A DNA stretch of 32,860 bases from Clostridiales bacterium (lineage in GTDB: Bacteria; Bacillota; Clostridia; Oscillospirales; Butyricicoccaceae): contig JAHZFK010000004.1 of NCBI GenBank assembly GCA_019421385.1, positions 8,898 through 41,757 of the forward strand. Direction: 5' to 3'. A model generated the notes under the pieces. The model was not told the origin of the DNA, searched no databases, and was given only the letters and a program-made list of their open reading frames with translations. The position numbers were made by a program, and so were the translations under genes. This document shows positions 1-8,010 of this stretch, piece after piece. The number at the start of each line of letters is the position of its first letter. Position 1 is the first letter of the stretch.

Positions 1-403
1 GCAGAAGATAATCCTGCTGTCCCTTAGTAAAACGGTGGATCTCGTCGATAAACAAAATATCATTTTCCGAAAGATTTGTCAATAAAGCCGCCAAATCTCC
101 CGCTTTTTCGATGGCCGGTCCGCTTGTAACACGGATGTTAACGCCCATCTCGCTGGCAATGATGCCCGCAAGCGTCGTCTTGCCAAGGCCGGGTGGGCCA
201 TACAGCAATGTATGGTCGAGCGATTCCCCGCGCATCTTCGCTGCTTCAATATATACGCTTAAGTTTTCCTTCGCCTTGGTCTGGCCAACATAGTCCGCCA
301 TGGTTTTGGGGCGCAGCGAATTTTCAGTCTCATCCTCGGAAAGCTGACGCGTGGATATGATGCGCTCGTCGTCCGCCATTCCGCCGGAAAATTCTATACT
401 CAA
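1..403 (-). CDS. ruvB: Holliday junction branch migration ATPase RuvB, N-terminal part (runs off window)
   Basis: RuvB is the hexameric AAA+ motor that drives branch migration with RuvA. The visible part is about 134 residues. It has the RuvB N-terminus (LRPKTMADYVGQ), Walker A GPPGLGKTT at residues 69-77, the TSGPAIEKAGDLAALLTNL block and Walker B ILFIDE ending at D120-E121. I start it at TTG 403 because an AAGGGAG ribosome site (411-417) lies 7 bases upstream. An in-frame ATG at 379 is the alternative. It begins 12 bases after the ruvA stop, so it is the third gene of ruvCAB. From residue 125 (bases 1-31) the frame reads FTKGQQDYLL, which resembles RarA/MgsA helicases rather than the RuvB L-x-R-x-VEE-x-LYPAMED block. 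The last ten residues are therefore suspect (see findings). Confidence 0.9.
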   Translation of the reverse strand, partial: MSIEFSGGMADDERIISTRQLSEDETENSLRPKTMADYVGQTKAKENLSVYIEAAKMRGESLDHTLLYGPPGLGKTTLAGIIASEMGVNIRVTSGPAIEKAGDLAALLTNLSENDILFIDEIHRFTKGQQDYLL

Positions 404-415
404 AGGAACACTCCC

Positions 416-1024
416 TTACTGTTTGACCAGCTTTTTCAGGCACTGGCGGATGATCTCCTCCGCCTCCATCCCGGCGGCATCCAGTCCTTCCATTGCATGT
501 AATGCTTCGGCTTGGCTGTATCCGAGCACCATCAGCGCCGCTACCGCCTCCTGTGTATGGTTAACGCCACTCGCAGCTGCCGCGGCAACGACCGGAGATG
601 CCGCTGACGCGGTTTCCAGCTGTTCCTTACTCATTTTATCCCGCAGCTCAAGGACAATACGCTGGGCAATCTTCTTACCGATGCCGGGCGCCTGCATCAG
701 CATTTTTTCATCGCCGGTGATGATGGAGAGCGCCAGTCGGTCCGGCGGCGCGACGGACAAAATAGACAGCGCCGCTTTCGGGCCAACACCGGATACCCCA
801 AGCATCATTTTAAAGCACGATTGCTCTTCTTCGTCGATAAACCCATATAATTCAAAAATATCCTCACGCACATTCAAATAGGTGAGGAGACGCGCATGTG
901 CGCCGATTTTCAGCTTCCCGATCGTATTCTGCGACGCATGACAGGCATAGCCCACACCGCCGCAGTCGATCACGGCAAGCCCTTGTTCCAGCACAGTTAC
1001 CGTTCCGTCTACATAATAAAACAT
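416..1024 (-). CDS. ruvA: Holliday junction-binding protein RuvA
   Basis: RuvA binds four-way DNA junctions as a tetramer and recruits RuvB. The 202-residue length is normal for the family. The N-terminal OB-fold begins MFYYVDGTV. Two helix-hairpin-helix motifs follow, at about residues 72-90 (GVSGVGPKAALSIL) and 107-125 (APGIGKKIAQRIVLEL). After an Ala-rich flexible linker (about 138-152) comes the small C-terminal domain III that contacts RuvB (TQEAVAALMVLGYS). The ATG directly abuts the ruvC stop codon and ruvB follows after 12 bases, which is the usual ruvCAB order in clostridia. Nothing is unusual in the sequence. Confidence 0.97.
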   Translation of the reverse strand: MFYYVDGTVTVLEQGLAVIDCGGVGYACHASQNTIGKLKIGAHARLLTYLNVREDIFELYGFIDEEEQSCFKMMLGVSGVGPKAALSILSVAPPDRLALSIITGDEKMLMQAPGIGKKIAQRIVLELRDKMSKEQLETASAASPVVAAAAASGVNHTQEAVAALMVLGYSQAEALHAMEGLDAAGMEAEEIIRQCLKKLVKQ

Positions 1025-1519
1025 TTATAGCAAACCCTCATATCGCATCGCCTGTCTGGAATGTCCATGGCAAATGGCCAACGCAAGCGCATCGGCTGCG
1101 TCATCCGGCCGTGGCAGCTTGGTCAGATGCAGGATGCTCTTGGTCATCTCCATCATCTGCTTTTTCTCTGCATTGCCATAGCCGACCACCGCCATTTTCA
1201 CCTGATTCGGCGTGTAAGAAACCGGATGCAGACCCTTCTGCGCCAGCGCCAGCAGGATCACCCCGCGCGCCTGCGCAACCTGAATACCAGTTGTGACGTT
1301 TTTAGAAAAAAATAGTTCCTCGATGGCGACCTCATCCGGATGAAAGGTATCCACCAAAGTCCCAATATCCTCATATATCTCGCATAGACGCAGATGCATC
1401 GGCATACCGGGTTTGGTTGTCGCCGCGCCGTATTGTACGGGCGTAAATTTCATGTTGTCAAACCGGACTACACCGTAACCGATGGTACCATATCCCGGAT
1501 CTATGCCAAGAATCGTCAT
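1025..1519 (-). CDS. ruvC: Crossover junction endodeoxyribonuclease RuvC
   Basis: RuvC is the Holliday junction resolvase, an RNase H-like nuclease that nicks two opposing strands. It is 164 residues long, a normal length. The four acidic catalytic positions are present: D7 in GIDPG, E67/E68 in IEELFF, and D139/D140 with D143 in PDDAADALALA. The substrate-contact region SKNVTTGIQVAQARG is conserved. It is the first gene of ruvCAB and abuts ruvA without a gap. A good promoter lies 30-60 bases upstream (1550-1578). Confidence 0.97.
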   Translation of the reverse strand: MTILGIDPGYGTIGYGVVRFDNMKFTPVQYGAATTKPGMPMHLRLCEIYEDIGTLVDTFHPDEVAIEELFFSKNVTTGIQVAQARGVILLALAQKGLHPVSYTPNQVKMAVVGYGNAEKKQMMEMTKSILHLTKLPRPDDAADALALAICHGHSRQAMRYEGLL

Positions 1520-1549
1520 AAACGCAAACCTCTGCCTTGTAACTAAAGT

Positions 1550-1578
1550 ATTCTATCATGAAACGGCGCAATATGCAA
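1550..1578 (-). promoter_or_regulatory. Predicted SigA-type promoter of ruvCAB
   Basis: On the minus strand TTGCAT (1573-1578) and TAGAAT (1550-1555) are separated by 17 bases, with an extended TGA just before the -10. It sits 30 bases upstream of the ruvC start and after the stop of the receiver/HD-GYP gene. I see no LexA-type operator here. Confidence 0.6.
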
Positions 1579-1637
1579 CCTGATTTCCCAAATGCATCCT
1601 GTACCCGCTCGCCAAGGACAAAGGTGTATGCACAGAC

Positions 1638-2783
1638 TCACGCATCATTCAAACCGCCTTTTGCGAGCCAGTCTTCAATCGGCTCACGGGCACTTTCGAC
1701 CGTCTCAAACATCTCCATCGAAATCAAGTTCTCTGCTTCCCCGGCCAGCGCACGCAAAGCACGATCAAAGCAGTCCAGTTTGTCCTGATACTTGCGCAGG
1801 TATAGATCACAGCGCATTGCCGCATGCACAAACTGCGCACTCAGCGGCACAGCGACCCTCTCCTGTGTTGCCGGATATCCTGTCCCATCATAGTTTTTGT
1901 GATGCCAATACGCAACATCCGCGCAGATTTTCACAAACGGATGCGGTTTTTCACATTCCAGCAATGCGCGACCCAATTCCGTATGCTGCATATACGCCTT
2001 GCGCCCCGGCTCGGGCTGCTCTGCACCCAAAGCAATCACATCGTCGGACAAGCCAAGCAAACCGATATCACAAATCCGCGCGGCCTGCTGCACATAGGCA
2101 GCTTGAAGTTCCGTCAGGCTGCCGCCAGGATGCTGCGCACGCCATGTCTCCGTCAAGAGCGCCGTCAGATATGGAATCGTCCCGCTGGGTGTTGGACGAA
2201 CACCGGCACGATGTGCATACAATACAGCCAGCTTTTTACACCAGCAGTCCACAAGCTGCTGCGCTTGTGTAGCCGATAGCTGCTCCGGAACACAGTCCAG
2301 CAGGGAGAAACTGCTTTCGGACGCAGTATCCCCTTTTTCTTCCGCTACTGTCTCTTGTTTTACTGCACCGTGTTTTTGATCCAAAATCGTTGTTTTCTCC
2401 GGCCACGCAGATCGCACAATAGTGCATACCCGTTCCTGCACGGAATGCGGATCGACGGGCTTGACCAAAAAATCCACCGCGCCGTGCTCCACGCCGCTCA
2501 TTACATTGTCTTTACTCGCATCCGATGTAATCAGAATAATTGGCAGCTGCATAGTCAATGCATTGGTTTGCAGGCGATGCAGCAGCGTAAAGCCTGCGCC
2601 ACGGCGACCCAAACAAATATCCACCAACGCCGCACAAATCCGATCGGCATTCTTTTGCAAAAAGGAAAGCGCCTGATTGGCTTCCTGACAGCATTCCACC
2701 CGAAACAAGCCCTTGAATATTTCATTCAAGATGGCTAAATCCAATTCCGAATCATCTACAATCAATAATGTATCGCGTATCAT
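1638..2783 (-). CDS. Response regulator: receiver domain with degenerate HD-GYP output domain
   Basis: 381 residues. The receiver domain (about 1-125) has the acidic pair D10-D11, the phosphoacceptor D55 in LVDICLG, T86/S87 and K108 in VKPVD, so it looks phosphorylatable. A linker rich in Glu, Ser and Thr (about 130-160) leads to an HD-GYP-like domain (about 185-375). HD-GYP proteins normally hydrolyse cyclic-di-GMP at a metal centre. Here the HD pair is replaced by C238-D239, the first helix lacks its usual His, and HHE has become H294-H295-K296. H267 and DGTGYP (299-304) are retained. I infer a weakly active or inactive pseudo-enzyme that may act through binding. GGAGG precedes the ATG. The gene is 22 bases downstream of the HPt gene and probably co-transcribed with it, opposite the hybrid kinase. 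No DNA-binding domain is seen. Confidence 0.82.
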   Translation of the reverse strand: MIRDTLLIVDDSELDLAILNEIFKGLFRVECCQEANQALSFLQKNADRICAALVDICLGRRGAGFTLLHRLQTNALTMQLPIILITSDASKDNVMSGVEHGAVDFLVKPVDPHSVQERVCTIVRSAWPEKTTILDQKHGAVKQETVAEEKGDTASESSFSLLDCVPEQLSATQAQQLVDCWCKKLAVLYAHRAGVRPTPSGTIPYLTALLTETWRAQHPGGSLTELQAAYVQQAARICDIGLLGLSDDVIALGAEQPEPGRKAYMQHTELGRALLECEKPHPFVKICADVAYWHHKNYDGTGYPATQERVAVPLSAQFVHAAMRCDLYLRKYQDKLDCFDRALRALAGEAENLISMEMFETVESAREPIEDWLAKGGLNDA

Positions 2784-2805
2784 ACGCTTCCCTCCTTACC
2801 GTCTC

Positions 2806-3192
2806 TCATCCATCCGCCAAAGCCGCGTCCATTTCACGCAGCAATTCGGACAGCTTCTCACTTTCTGCCTCCGCCTCCCGCAGCAGTCCTTCCAGCTTGC
2901 GCATGTGCTTAAAACCGGAAGTGCGATACTCTACCAAAATCGCTTGTACACATTCCGCCAGACTCTCCGCAGACAGGTTGGCCGCAGTCCCCTTGAGCGT
3001 ATGCACCAGCATATAAAATGTTTCATCATCCTCCTGCTGCAGCGCTGTCCGAATTTCCCCAAAACGGAGCGCTTCCGGCAGACGGCGAACAAACTTCAAA
3101 AACAAAGCAGTATTACCCATAAAGCGACCAATCGCCTTTTTTGTATCAATACCGGCCTCATCCAAGCTTTTCAAAAACATATTTTGATCCAT
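2806..3192 (-). CDS. Stand-alone histidine phosphotransfer (HPt) protein
   Basis: 128 residues, all helical in character. It carries the HPt signature HTLKGTAANLS with phosphoacceptor H64, and its charged C-terminal helix (about 95-125) may form a coiled coil. HPt proteins shuttle phosphate between the receiver of a hybrid kinase and a downstream response regulator. I chose ATG 3192 because AAGGGAG lies 10 bases upstream and the promoter at 3245-3273 lies outside. The open frame extends to 3381 but would begin upstream of that promoter. Its neighbours supply both partners: the divergent hybrid kinase with a C-terminal receiver, and the receiver/HD-GYP gene 22 bases downstream. Confidence 0.85.
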   Translation of the reverse strand: MDQNMFLKSLDEAGIDTKKAIGRFMGNTALFLKFVRRLPEALRFGEIRTALQQEDDETFYMLVHTLKGTAANLSAESLAECVQAILVEYRTSGFKHMRKLEGLLREAEAESEKLSELLREMDAALADG

Positions 3193-3244
3193 ACCATCGC
3201 TTCTCCCTTGCAATGTATTCATCCATGAAGCAGGAATCGTTTTC

Positions 3245-3273
3245 ATTATACCGCAGAAAGCCAAAGCGGGCAA
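3245..3273 (-). promoter_or_regulatory. Predicted promoter of the HPt-response regulator operon
   Basis: On the minus strand TTGCCC (3268-3273), a 17-base spacer and a perfect TATAAT (3245-3250) lie 53 bases upstream of the HPt start. It is back to back with the kinase promoter at 3336-3364, so the two transcription units diverge from one intergenic region of about 205 bases. Confidence 0.6.
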
Positions 3274-3335
3274 GCGGCACAGACAAATGCTGCGAAAATC
3301 TTCATCTGCTCTATCATTGATTCCGTTTTGGAGAA

Positions 3336-3364
3336 TTGACAAATGCTGGCCAATGTCCCATACT
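3336..3364 (+). promoter_or_regulatory. Predicted promoter of the hybrid histidine kinase
   Basis: A perfect TTGACA (3336-3341) is followed after 17 bases by CATACT (3359-3364), 33 bases upstream of the kinase ATG. The consensus -35 with a weaker -10 makes this a moderate call. Confidence 0.5.
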
Positions 3365-3397
3365 GGCAATGGAGCATCCATCGGAAGGAGAAAACAG

Positions 3398-5929
3398 ATG
3401 AAGCATCAGAAAGCAAGGAATCGCACCGCGCTGCACCATTTATGGCTCAACATTCTATTCTTATTGTTTTTTGCCGCATTGACCATCTTCAGCCTATACA
3501 CGATGCGCGAAAAACTGTTGCAAAATGCCCAGCAATTCGGCACTTCCCTGACGCAGAACTATGCAGCCGAAGAACAAAACAATATTGATACTTATAGCAC
3601 CATCATGAAGCTTGGCACGCAATATCTCGACCAGATGACCGAAAGCAACGCCAGCGAGCAGCAGATCCAAGCATGGATCGAAAGCTTTTTCCGCAAAATG
3701 CCGCAGGTTTTACAGGACAATTCTGTGGATCTGTACGCGATCGTCGAAGGACATATTGTTGCCGCCAATCCATGGGACGGTGATGACTCTTATGATTTTC
3801 GCCAAACCGATTGGTACCGTAAGGCAATGGAAGCAAACGGCGAAGTGATTTTTACATCCGCTTATCAGGATGCCATCACCGGAAAGCAAGTCATCACCAT
3901 TGCGCAGAAAGCGCGCAATTCCGATAATATGTTGCTGTTTGATGTCTTTCCGGAAGATTTCCACACAGCTGACGATATGTTGTCCCTGCCGGAGGGCAGC
4001 TCTTACTACCTATGCGATCAGGAAGGTACGCTCCTGTATGCGCATGAAGCCGTCCCCCATGAAGAGGATAAGCTGCAGCCCTATGTCAGTAGTCTGGTGC
4101 AACGTATTCAAGAAGGGGTACTCGACCCGTATAACGCCAGTATCACCGGACCGGATGGCAACCCAAGCGGCGTTTACTACTATCAGATGAGTAACGGCTG
4201 GATCACCATTCTCACCATTCCATTCCGTACGGTATTGCGCGAATTGACCGGAATTTACCGGCTTTTCTTGTTGATCTCCTCCCTGTTTTTGATTGCCGCC
4301 GTACTGCTATCTATCCGTGATTACCGCTTGAACCGCAAAATCCGCCGCACAGATGACACGGTCCGCGCACTCGGAAACCTCTACTATGCCATCTATCGCG
4401 TCAACTATAAAACAGGTATGTACCAAGCAATCAAATGCGCAAAGGATACCCGCCATAAAATCAGTGCAACAGGCCGGTATGCAGATTTGCTGCATACGAT
4501 ACAGGAGGTCGTTACGCACAGTACCTACGAGGAATTCGCCAGCAGCTTTTCTCTTGAAAACATCCAGCAGCTCGTGCACGATCAGGTCACAGAATTCGGC
4601 GGCGACTATCTGCGCCGCTTTGCAAACGGCGAACGCTGGGTCAATGTCAGCATTCTGTTTGACAAAGCATTTGCGCAGGACGAGGTCGTACTGGCTTTCC
4701 GTGAAGTCAATCAGGAAAAGACCCGTCAGCTCGAACAGCTGGAACTGCTGCAAAACGCGCTGGAATCCTCTCACCGAAGCGAAGCGGATAAAAACGCATT
4801 TTTCAGCAATATGTCACACGATATGCGCACCCCGCTCAACGCCATTATCGGCCTGTCCGAGCTGGCACAGCATAATTTAGACGACCAGAACAAACTGAAA
4901 ACGCTGCTGAATAAAATACAGTTTTCCGGTCAGCAATTGCTCAACCTCGTCAATGATGTGCTGGAAATCTCCCGTATGGAGCAGGGACACATCTCGCTCG
5001 ACTATCACCCAATCGACTTACAACAATGTGTCGATGACTGCGTAGAAATTTTCCGTCATCAGGCAAAGAGTGAGAAGAAAACACTCTCCCTGATATGTGA
5101 TCTGCGCCATCGCATGGTGCTGGGCGACGCTTCGCGCATCAGCCAAATTCTGAACAATCTGCTGTCCAACGCCTTTAAATACAGCGAATCCGGCGCATCC
5201 ATTGCTGTTCGACTGACCGAAAGTATCTCCGACAAGCACAGCATCTATGAGCTTTCGGTGCAGGATACCGGCATTGGCATGTCGCAGGAATTTCTCCAGC
5301 ATATTTTCGAACCCTATGCGCGGGAAACCCGTTTCAGCGCGCGGTCTGTGGTCGGCACCGGATTGGGCATGGCGATCGTTCACAGCTTAGTCAAGCGCAT
5401 GGATGGTGAAATCCGTGTTAGCAGCGAGTTGGGGCATGGCAGTACGTTTATAGTGACGCTGCCGCTGCAAATTGTCACCGAATCGGAAAGCGCATCCACT
5501 ACCCTCCCCACGGAACCCAATGCACAAACCGAGCCATCTGCATTCGATCTGCGCGGCAAAAAACTGTTGATTGCAGAGGACAACGAAATCAACATGGAAA
5601 TTGCAACCGAAATTCTTTCCATGCACGATGTTCAGGTGGTTCAGGCGTGGGATGGACAGCAGGCCGTCGAGCGCTTTTCCGCGTCACAACCACATGAATT
5701 TGATGCCATCTTAATGGATATGCAGATGCCCAACATGAACGGCTGCCAAGCAGCGCAAGCCATCCGCATGTTGGAACGCGCAGATGCCGCGACCATTCCC
5801 ATCATTGCCGTCACGGCAAACGCATTTCCGGAAGATATTGCAAAAACACAGGCTGCCGGTATGAACGCACATATTGTCAAACCCATTGATTTTGCGGTTT
5901 TGTGCCAGCTTCTGCAATCCCTGACCTGA
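3398..5929 (+). CDS. Membrane-bound hybrid sensor histidine kinase (dCache-PAS-like-HisKA-HATPase-receiver)
   Basis: 843 residues from ATG 3398, which has AAGGAG 7 bases upstream. TM1 is about residues 15-36. The extracytoplasmic part (about 37-282) looks like a dCache domain, with Y132, W139-Y140 and Y156-Q-D158. TM2 is about 283-307. A PAS-like region (about 320-440) and a short coiled coil precede HisKA, with H474 in NMSHDMRTPLN. The HATPase shows NNLLSNAFKYS, DTGIGMS and GTGLGM. The C-terminal receiver (about 720-840) has E727-D728, phosphoacceptor D774 in LMDMQMP and K828. Such kinases pass phosphate His to Asp internally, then need an HPt protein, which is encoded divergently 205 bases away. 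The arginine of the dCache amino-acid-binding motif is Thr137 here, so a non-amino-acid ligand is likely (inference). Regulation beyond the divergent promoter is not visible. Confidence 0.9.
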   Translation: MKHQKARNRTALHHLWLNILFLLFFAALTIFSLYTMREKLLQNAQQFGTSLTQNYAAEEQNNIDTYSTIMKLGTQYLDQMTESNASEQQIQAWIESFFRKMPQVLQDNSVDLYAIVEGHIVAANPWDGDDSYDFRQTDWYRKAMEANGEVIFTSAYQDAITGKQVITIAQKARNSDNMLLFDVFPEDFHTADDMLSLPEGSSYYLCDQEGTLLYAHEAVPHEEDKLQPYVSSLVQRIQEGVLDPYNASITGPDGNPSGVYYYQMSNGWITILTIPFRTVLRELTGIYRLFLLISSLFLIAAVLLSIRDYRLNRKIRRTDDTVRALGNLYYAIYRVNYKTGMYQAIKCAKDTRHKISATGRYADLLHTIQEVVTHSTYEEFASSFSLENIQQLVHDQVTEFGGDYLRRFANGERWVNVSILFDKAFAQDEVVLAFREVNQEKTRQLEQLELLQNALESSHRSEADKNAFFSNMSHDMRTPLNAIIGLSELAQHNLDDQNKLKTLLNKIQFSGQQLLNLVNDVLEISRMEQGHISLDYHPIDLQQCVDDCVEIFRHQAKSEKKTLSLICDLRHRMVLGDASRISQILNNLLSNAFKYSESGASIAVRLTESISDKHSIYELSVQDTGIGMSQEFLQHIFEPYARETRFSARSVVGTGLGMAIVHSLVKRMDGEIRVSSELGHGSTFIVTLPLQIVTESESASTTLPTEPNAQTEPSAFDLRGKKLLIAEDNEINMEIATEILSMHDVQVVQAWDGQQAVERFSASQPHEFDAILMDMQMPNMNGCQAAQAIRMLERADAATIPIIAVTANAFPEDIAKTQAAGMNAHIVKPIDFAVLCQLLQSLT

Positions 5930-5949
5930 ACCACATTCCCCTGCAAAGC

Positions 5950-5980
5950 AAAAGGGACGGTGAAAACCGTCCCTTTTCTT
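5950..5980. terminator. Bidirectional intrinsic terminator between the kinase and the gamma-lyase gene
   Basis: A perfect 12-bp stem (5950-5961 and 5966-5977) with a GAAA loop is flanked by A-rich and T-rich sides, so it can serve both converging genes. It overlaps the approach to the minus-strand stop at 5979. Confidence 0.85.
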
Positions 5981-7235
5981 ATGCCTTTTTCTGATTGCGA
6001 ATGCGTTCTGCCGCGAGCAGAATGCCTGCCTTGCCCGAAGAATATGTCAGGCCGCCCTGCATATAGCACACATATGGCTCGCGCATGGGGGCATCCGCAG
6101 ACAGCTCGATCGACGCACCCTGCACAAACGCACCGGCCGCCATGATAACCGGATCATCATAGCCCGGCATCGCCCACGGCTCCGGCGTCACAAACGAATC
6201 AACTGGTGCACCGGCCTGAATGCCCTCACAAAAACGGCACAACGGTTCTGGAGCGCCAAACGCGATCGTTTGAATGATATCATACCGCGGCTCCTCCGCC
6301 TTGGGGCTGACATCATAGCCCAGCAGCTCCATCACCTTGGCGCAGAAAATTGCCGTCTTGAGCGCCTGCACCGTTGTATGCGGTGCCATGAAGAGTCCCT
6401 GATACAGCAAACGGTTTTGCCCCATCGTGCAGCCGCATTCGCCGCCGATACCTGGTGCGGTCAACCGATACGAAGCGTTTTCGACCAGATCCGCACGTCC
6501 CGCGATATAGCCGCCTGTCGGCGCCAAGCCGCCGCCCGGATTTTTGATCAGTGATCCCGCAATCAGATCTGCGCCAACCTGCGTCGGCTCCATGTCCTCC
6601 ACAAACTCACCATAACAGTTGTCCACCATGATGACCGCATTTTCGTTGACCGCACGCACGGTCTTGCAGATCTCCCCGATCTCTGCACAGGACAATGTCT
6701 TTCGCACGGCATAGCCCCGGCTGCGCTGGATGAATACCAGCTTGACAGTTTGATCCTGTGCCGCCTGCTGAATTGCCGGCAAATCCGGCATACCGTCAAC
6801 CAAATCAACCTGTTTGTAACCAATCCCATAGTTTTTCATGCTGCCGCAGTAGTCGCCTGTGATCGTATTCTGCAGCGTGTCATAGGCAGGGCCAGTCACG
6901 GAAAGTACCGTATCCCCCGACTTGACTGCGGAAAACATAGCACAGGACAGCGCATGTGTGCCGTTAACAAAGCCAATGCGCACCAGCGCCGCTTCCGTAC
7001 CGAAAATATCGGCGTAAATGCGATCCAACGTATCCCGTCCATGATCGTCATAACCATAGCCGGTCGTTCCGGCAAACAGGTTGTCCGATACGCGGTTTTT
7101 TGCAAATGCCGCAAGCACTTTTTCCGTATTGCGGTCACAGATTTCTTCAATCCGCGCAAAGTACGGCATGATTTCGCGCTCGGCCTGTTGACCGAGCGCG
7201 CGAATTTCCTCTGATATTTGTAACTTATTCATCAT
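5979..7235 (-). CDS. Methionine gamma-lyase-family PLP enzyme ('aluminum resistance protein' family)
   Basis: 418 residues, a fold-type I PLP enzyme of the Met_gamma_lyase/'aluminum resistance' family (PF06838) that is common in Firmicutes. Family features include the N-terminal block AGTTGYGYDDHGRDTLDRIYA (about 56-76), VRIGFVNGTHAL, D205 in VDNCYGEF and the likely Schiff-base lysine K231 in GSLIKNPGGGLAPTGGY. The true substrate of most members is unproven, and carbon-sulphur lyase activity is the family expectation. The start is ATG 7235 or the adjacent ATG 7232. Both overlap the stop of the upstream gene (TAA at 7225-7227), which suggests translational coupling; GGGAG lies about 12 bases upstream. 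It is the last gene of the trpS operon. Another reading frame extends to 7325 but lacks a better start signal. Confidence 0.88.
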   Translation of the reverse strand: MMNKLQISEEIRALGQQAEREIMPYFARIEEICDRNTEKVLAAFAKNRVSDNLFAGTTGYGYDDHGRDTLDRIYADIFGTEAALVRIGFVNGTHALSCAMFSAVKSGDTVLSVTGPAYDTLQNTITGDYCGSMKNYGIGYKQVDLVDGMPDLPAIQQAAQDQTVKLVFIQRSRGYAVRKTLSCAEIGEICKTVRAVNENAVIMVDNCYGEFVEDMEPTQVGADLIAGSLIKNPGGGLAPTGGYIAGRADLVENASYRLTAPGIGGECGCTMGQNRLLYQGLFMAPHTTVQALKTAIFCAKVMELLGYDVSPKAEEPRYDIIQTIAFGAPEPLCRFCEGIQAGAPVDSFVTPEPWAMPGYDDPVIMAAGAFVQGASIELSADAPMREPYVCYMQGGLTYSSGKAGILLAAERIRNQKKA

Positions 7236-8010
7236 TTTGTGTATTTTCTCCCAATAGCTTCTGACCGTTCGGCAATGTGAACAGTTCCGCATCCGGCTGC
7301 TCCGTCTTGAAATTGCTGACCACAACCTGACGCGTTAAATTTTCGCCCTGATAAAAGGAGGCTTTTTTCAGCAAGCCAGAGGCCGCTGAAACATAATAGA
7401 CGCAGCGGTACCCGCCCTGCTCGAATTCGACCATAATGCATGGCTCATTGTCAATATCCTGCTGGCCTGCACTCGTCAGCACAATACTTTCATCGAGCAC
7501 ATCCTCATAGGTTGGCAGCATCGCAGCGGAGTCATCCGAAAAATCGCCCCATGCGCCCTTATAAAAAGTTGTGCTGCCGTTATCCCAAGTATAAGCGGTA
7601 TCACCTGCACGCAGCAACGTGCTTTGCACCGCTCCCGCTTCGGTCAGCCAATCCGTACGAACCATGCCATCCAGCATGTACTGACGACAGCGAAGCGTAG
7701 ATGAACCGCCCGAATAATACAGTGTATTTTCAATGATGCAACTGTACGCCTCCGGACGCGTCAAGGAGGCAATCACCTTTTGCGCGTTATCCGGCCCGAT
7801 CGTGACATCCGCTACGCTTTGTGCAGTTAGCAGTTGACTCCCGGAGCTGACGGTCGGTGCGTTTTCTGTGCCGCTTTGCAGTACAATACCGGTATCCTTG
7901 CGATGCAGCATCCCGGAGGACAGCACATAACTCAAGAACAGCAAACCCACCAGCACCGCTGCACCAATGGCCGCGAGCATAGGCGTCGACGGACTTTTAT
8001 GCGGCTTCAT
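7225..8010 (-). CDS. Membrane-anchored extracytoplasmic protein of unknown function
   Basis: 261 residues. A short basic N-terminus (K2, K5) is followed by one hydrophobic segment (about 11-31). I find no lipobox cysteine, so it is probably an uncleaved N-terminal anchor with the rest outside. The body is beta-rich with Tyr/Trp and Gly/Ser turns, and contains YSCIIENTLYYSGGSSTLRCRQ-like and GGYRCVYYVSAASGLLKKA-like strands. The overall pattern resembles LolA/outer-membrane-lipoprotein-sorting-fold proteins and the Gram-positive GerS-like group, but this is only a resemblance. It overlaps wecB by ATGA with no clear ribosome site, and overlaps the following gamma-lyase gene, so it is tightly embedded in the operon. 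A role in envelope processes is inferred from context only. Confidence 0.75.
   Translation of the reverse strand: MKPHKSPSTPMLAAIGAAVLVGLLFLSYVLSSGMLHRKDTGIVLQSGTENAPTVSSGSQLLTAQSVADVTIGPDNAQKVIASLTRPEAYSCIIENTLYYSGGSSTLRCRQYMLDGMVRTDWLTEAGAVQSTLLRAGDTAYTWDNGSTTFYKGAWGDFSDDSAAMLPTYEDVLDESIVLTSAGQQDIDNEPCIMVEFEQGGYRCVYYVSAASGLLKKASFYQGENLTRQVVVSNFKTEQPDAELFTLPNGQKLLGENTQNDE

Noticed and set aside
1592..2272. Plus-strand open frame of 226 residues
   Set aside because: It is antisense to the receiver/HD-GYP gene, low in hydrophobic structure and without a start signal.
7907..8010. Lipoprotein signal on the unknown gene after wecB
   Set aside because: There is no cysteine at the end of the hydrophobic segment, so an uncleaved anchor is more likely.
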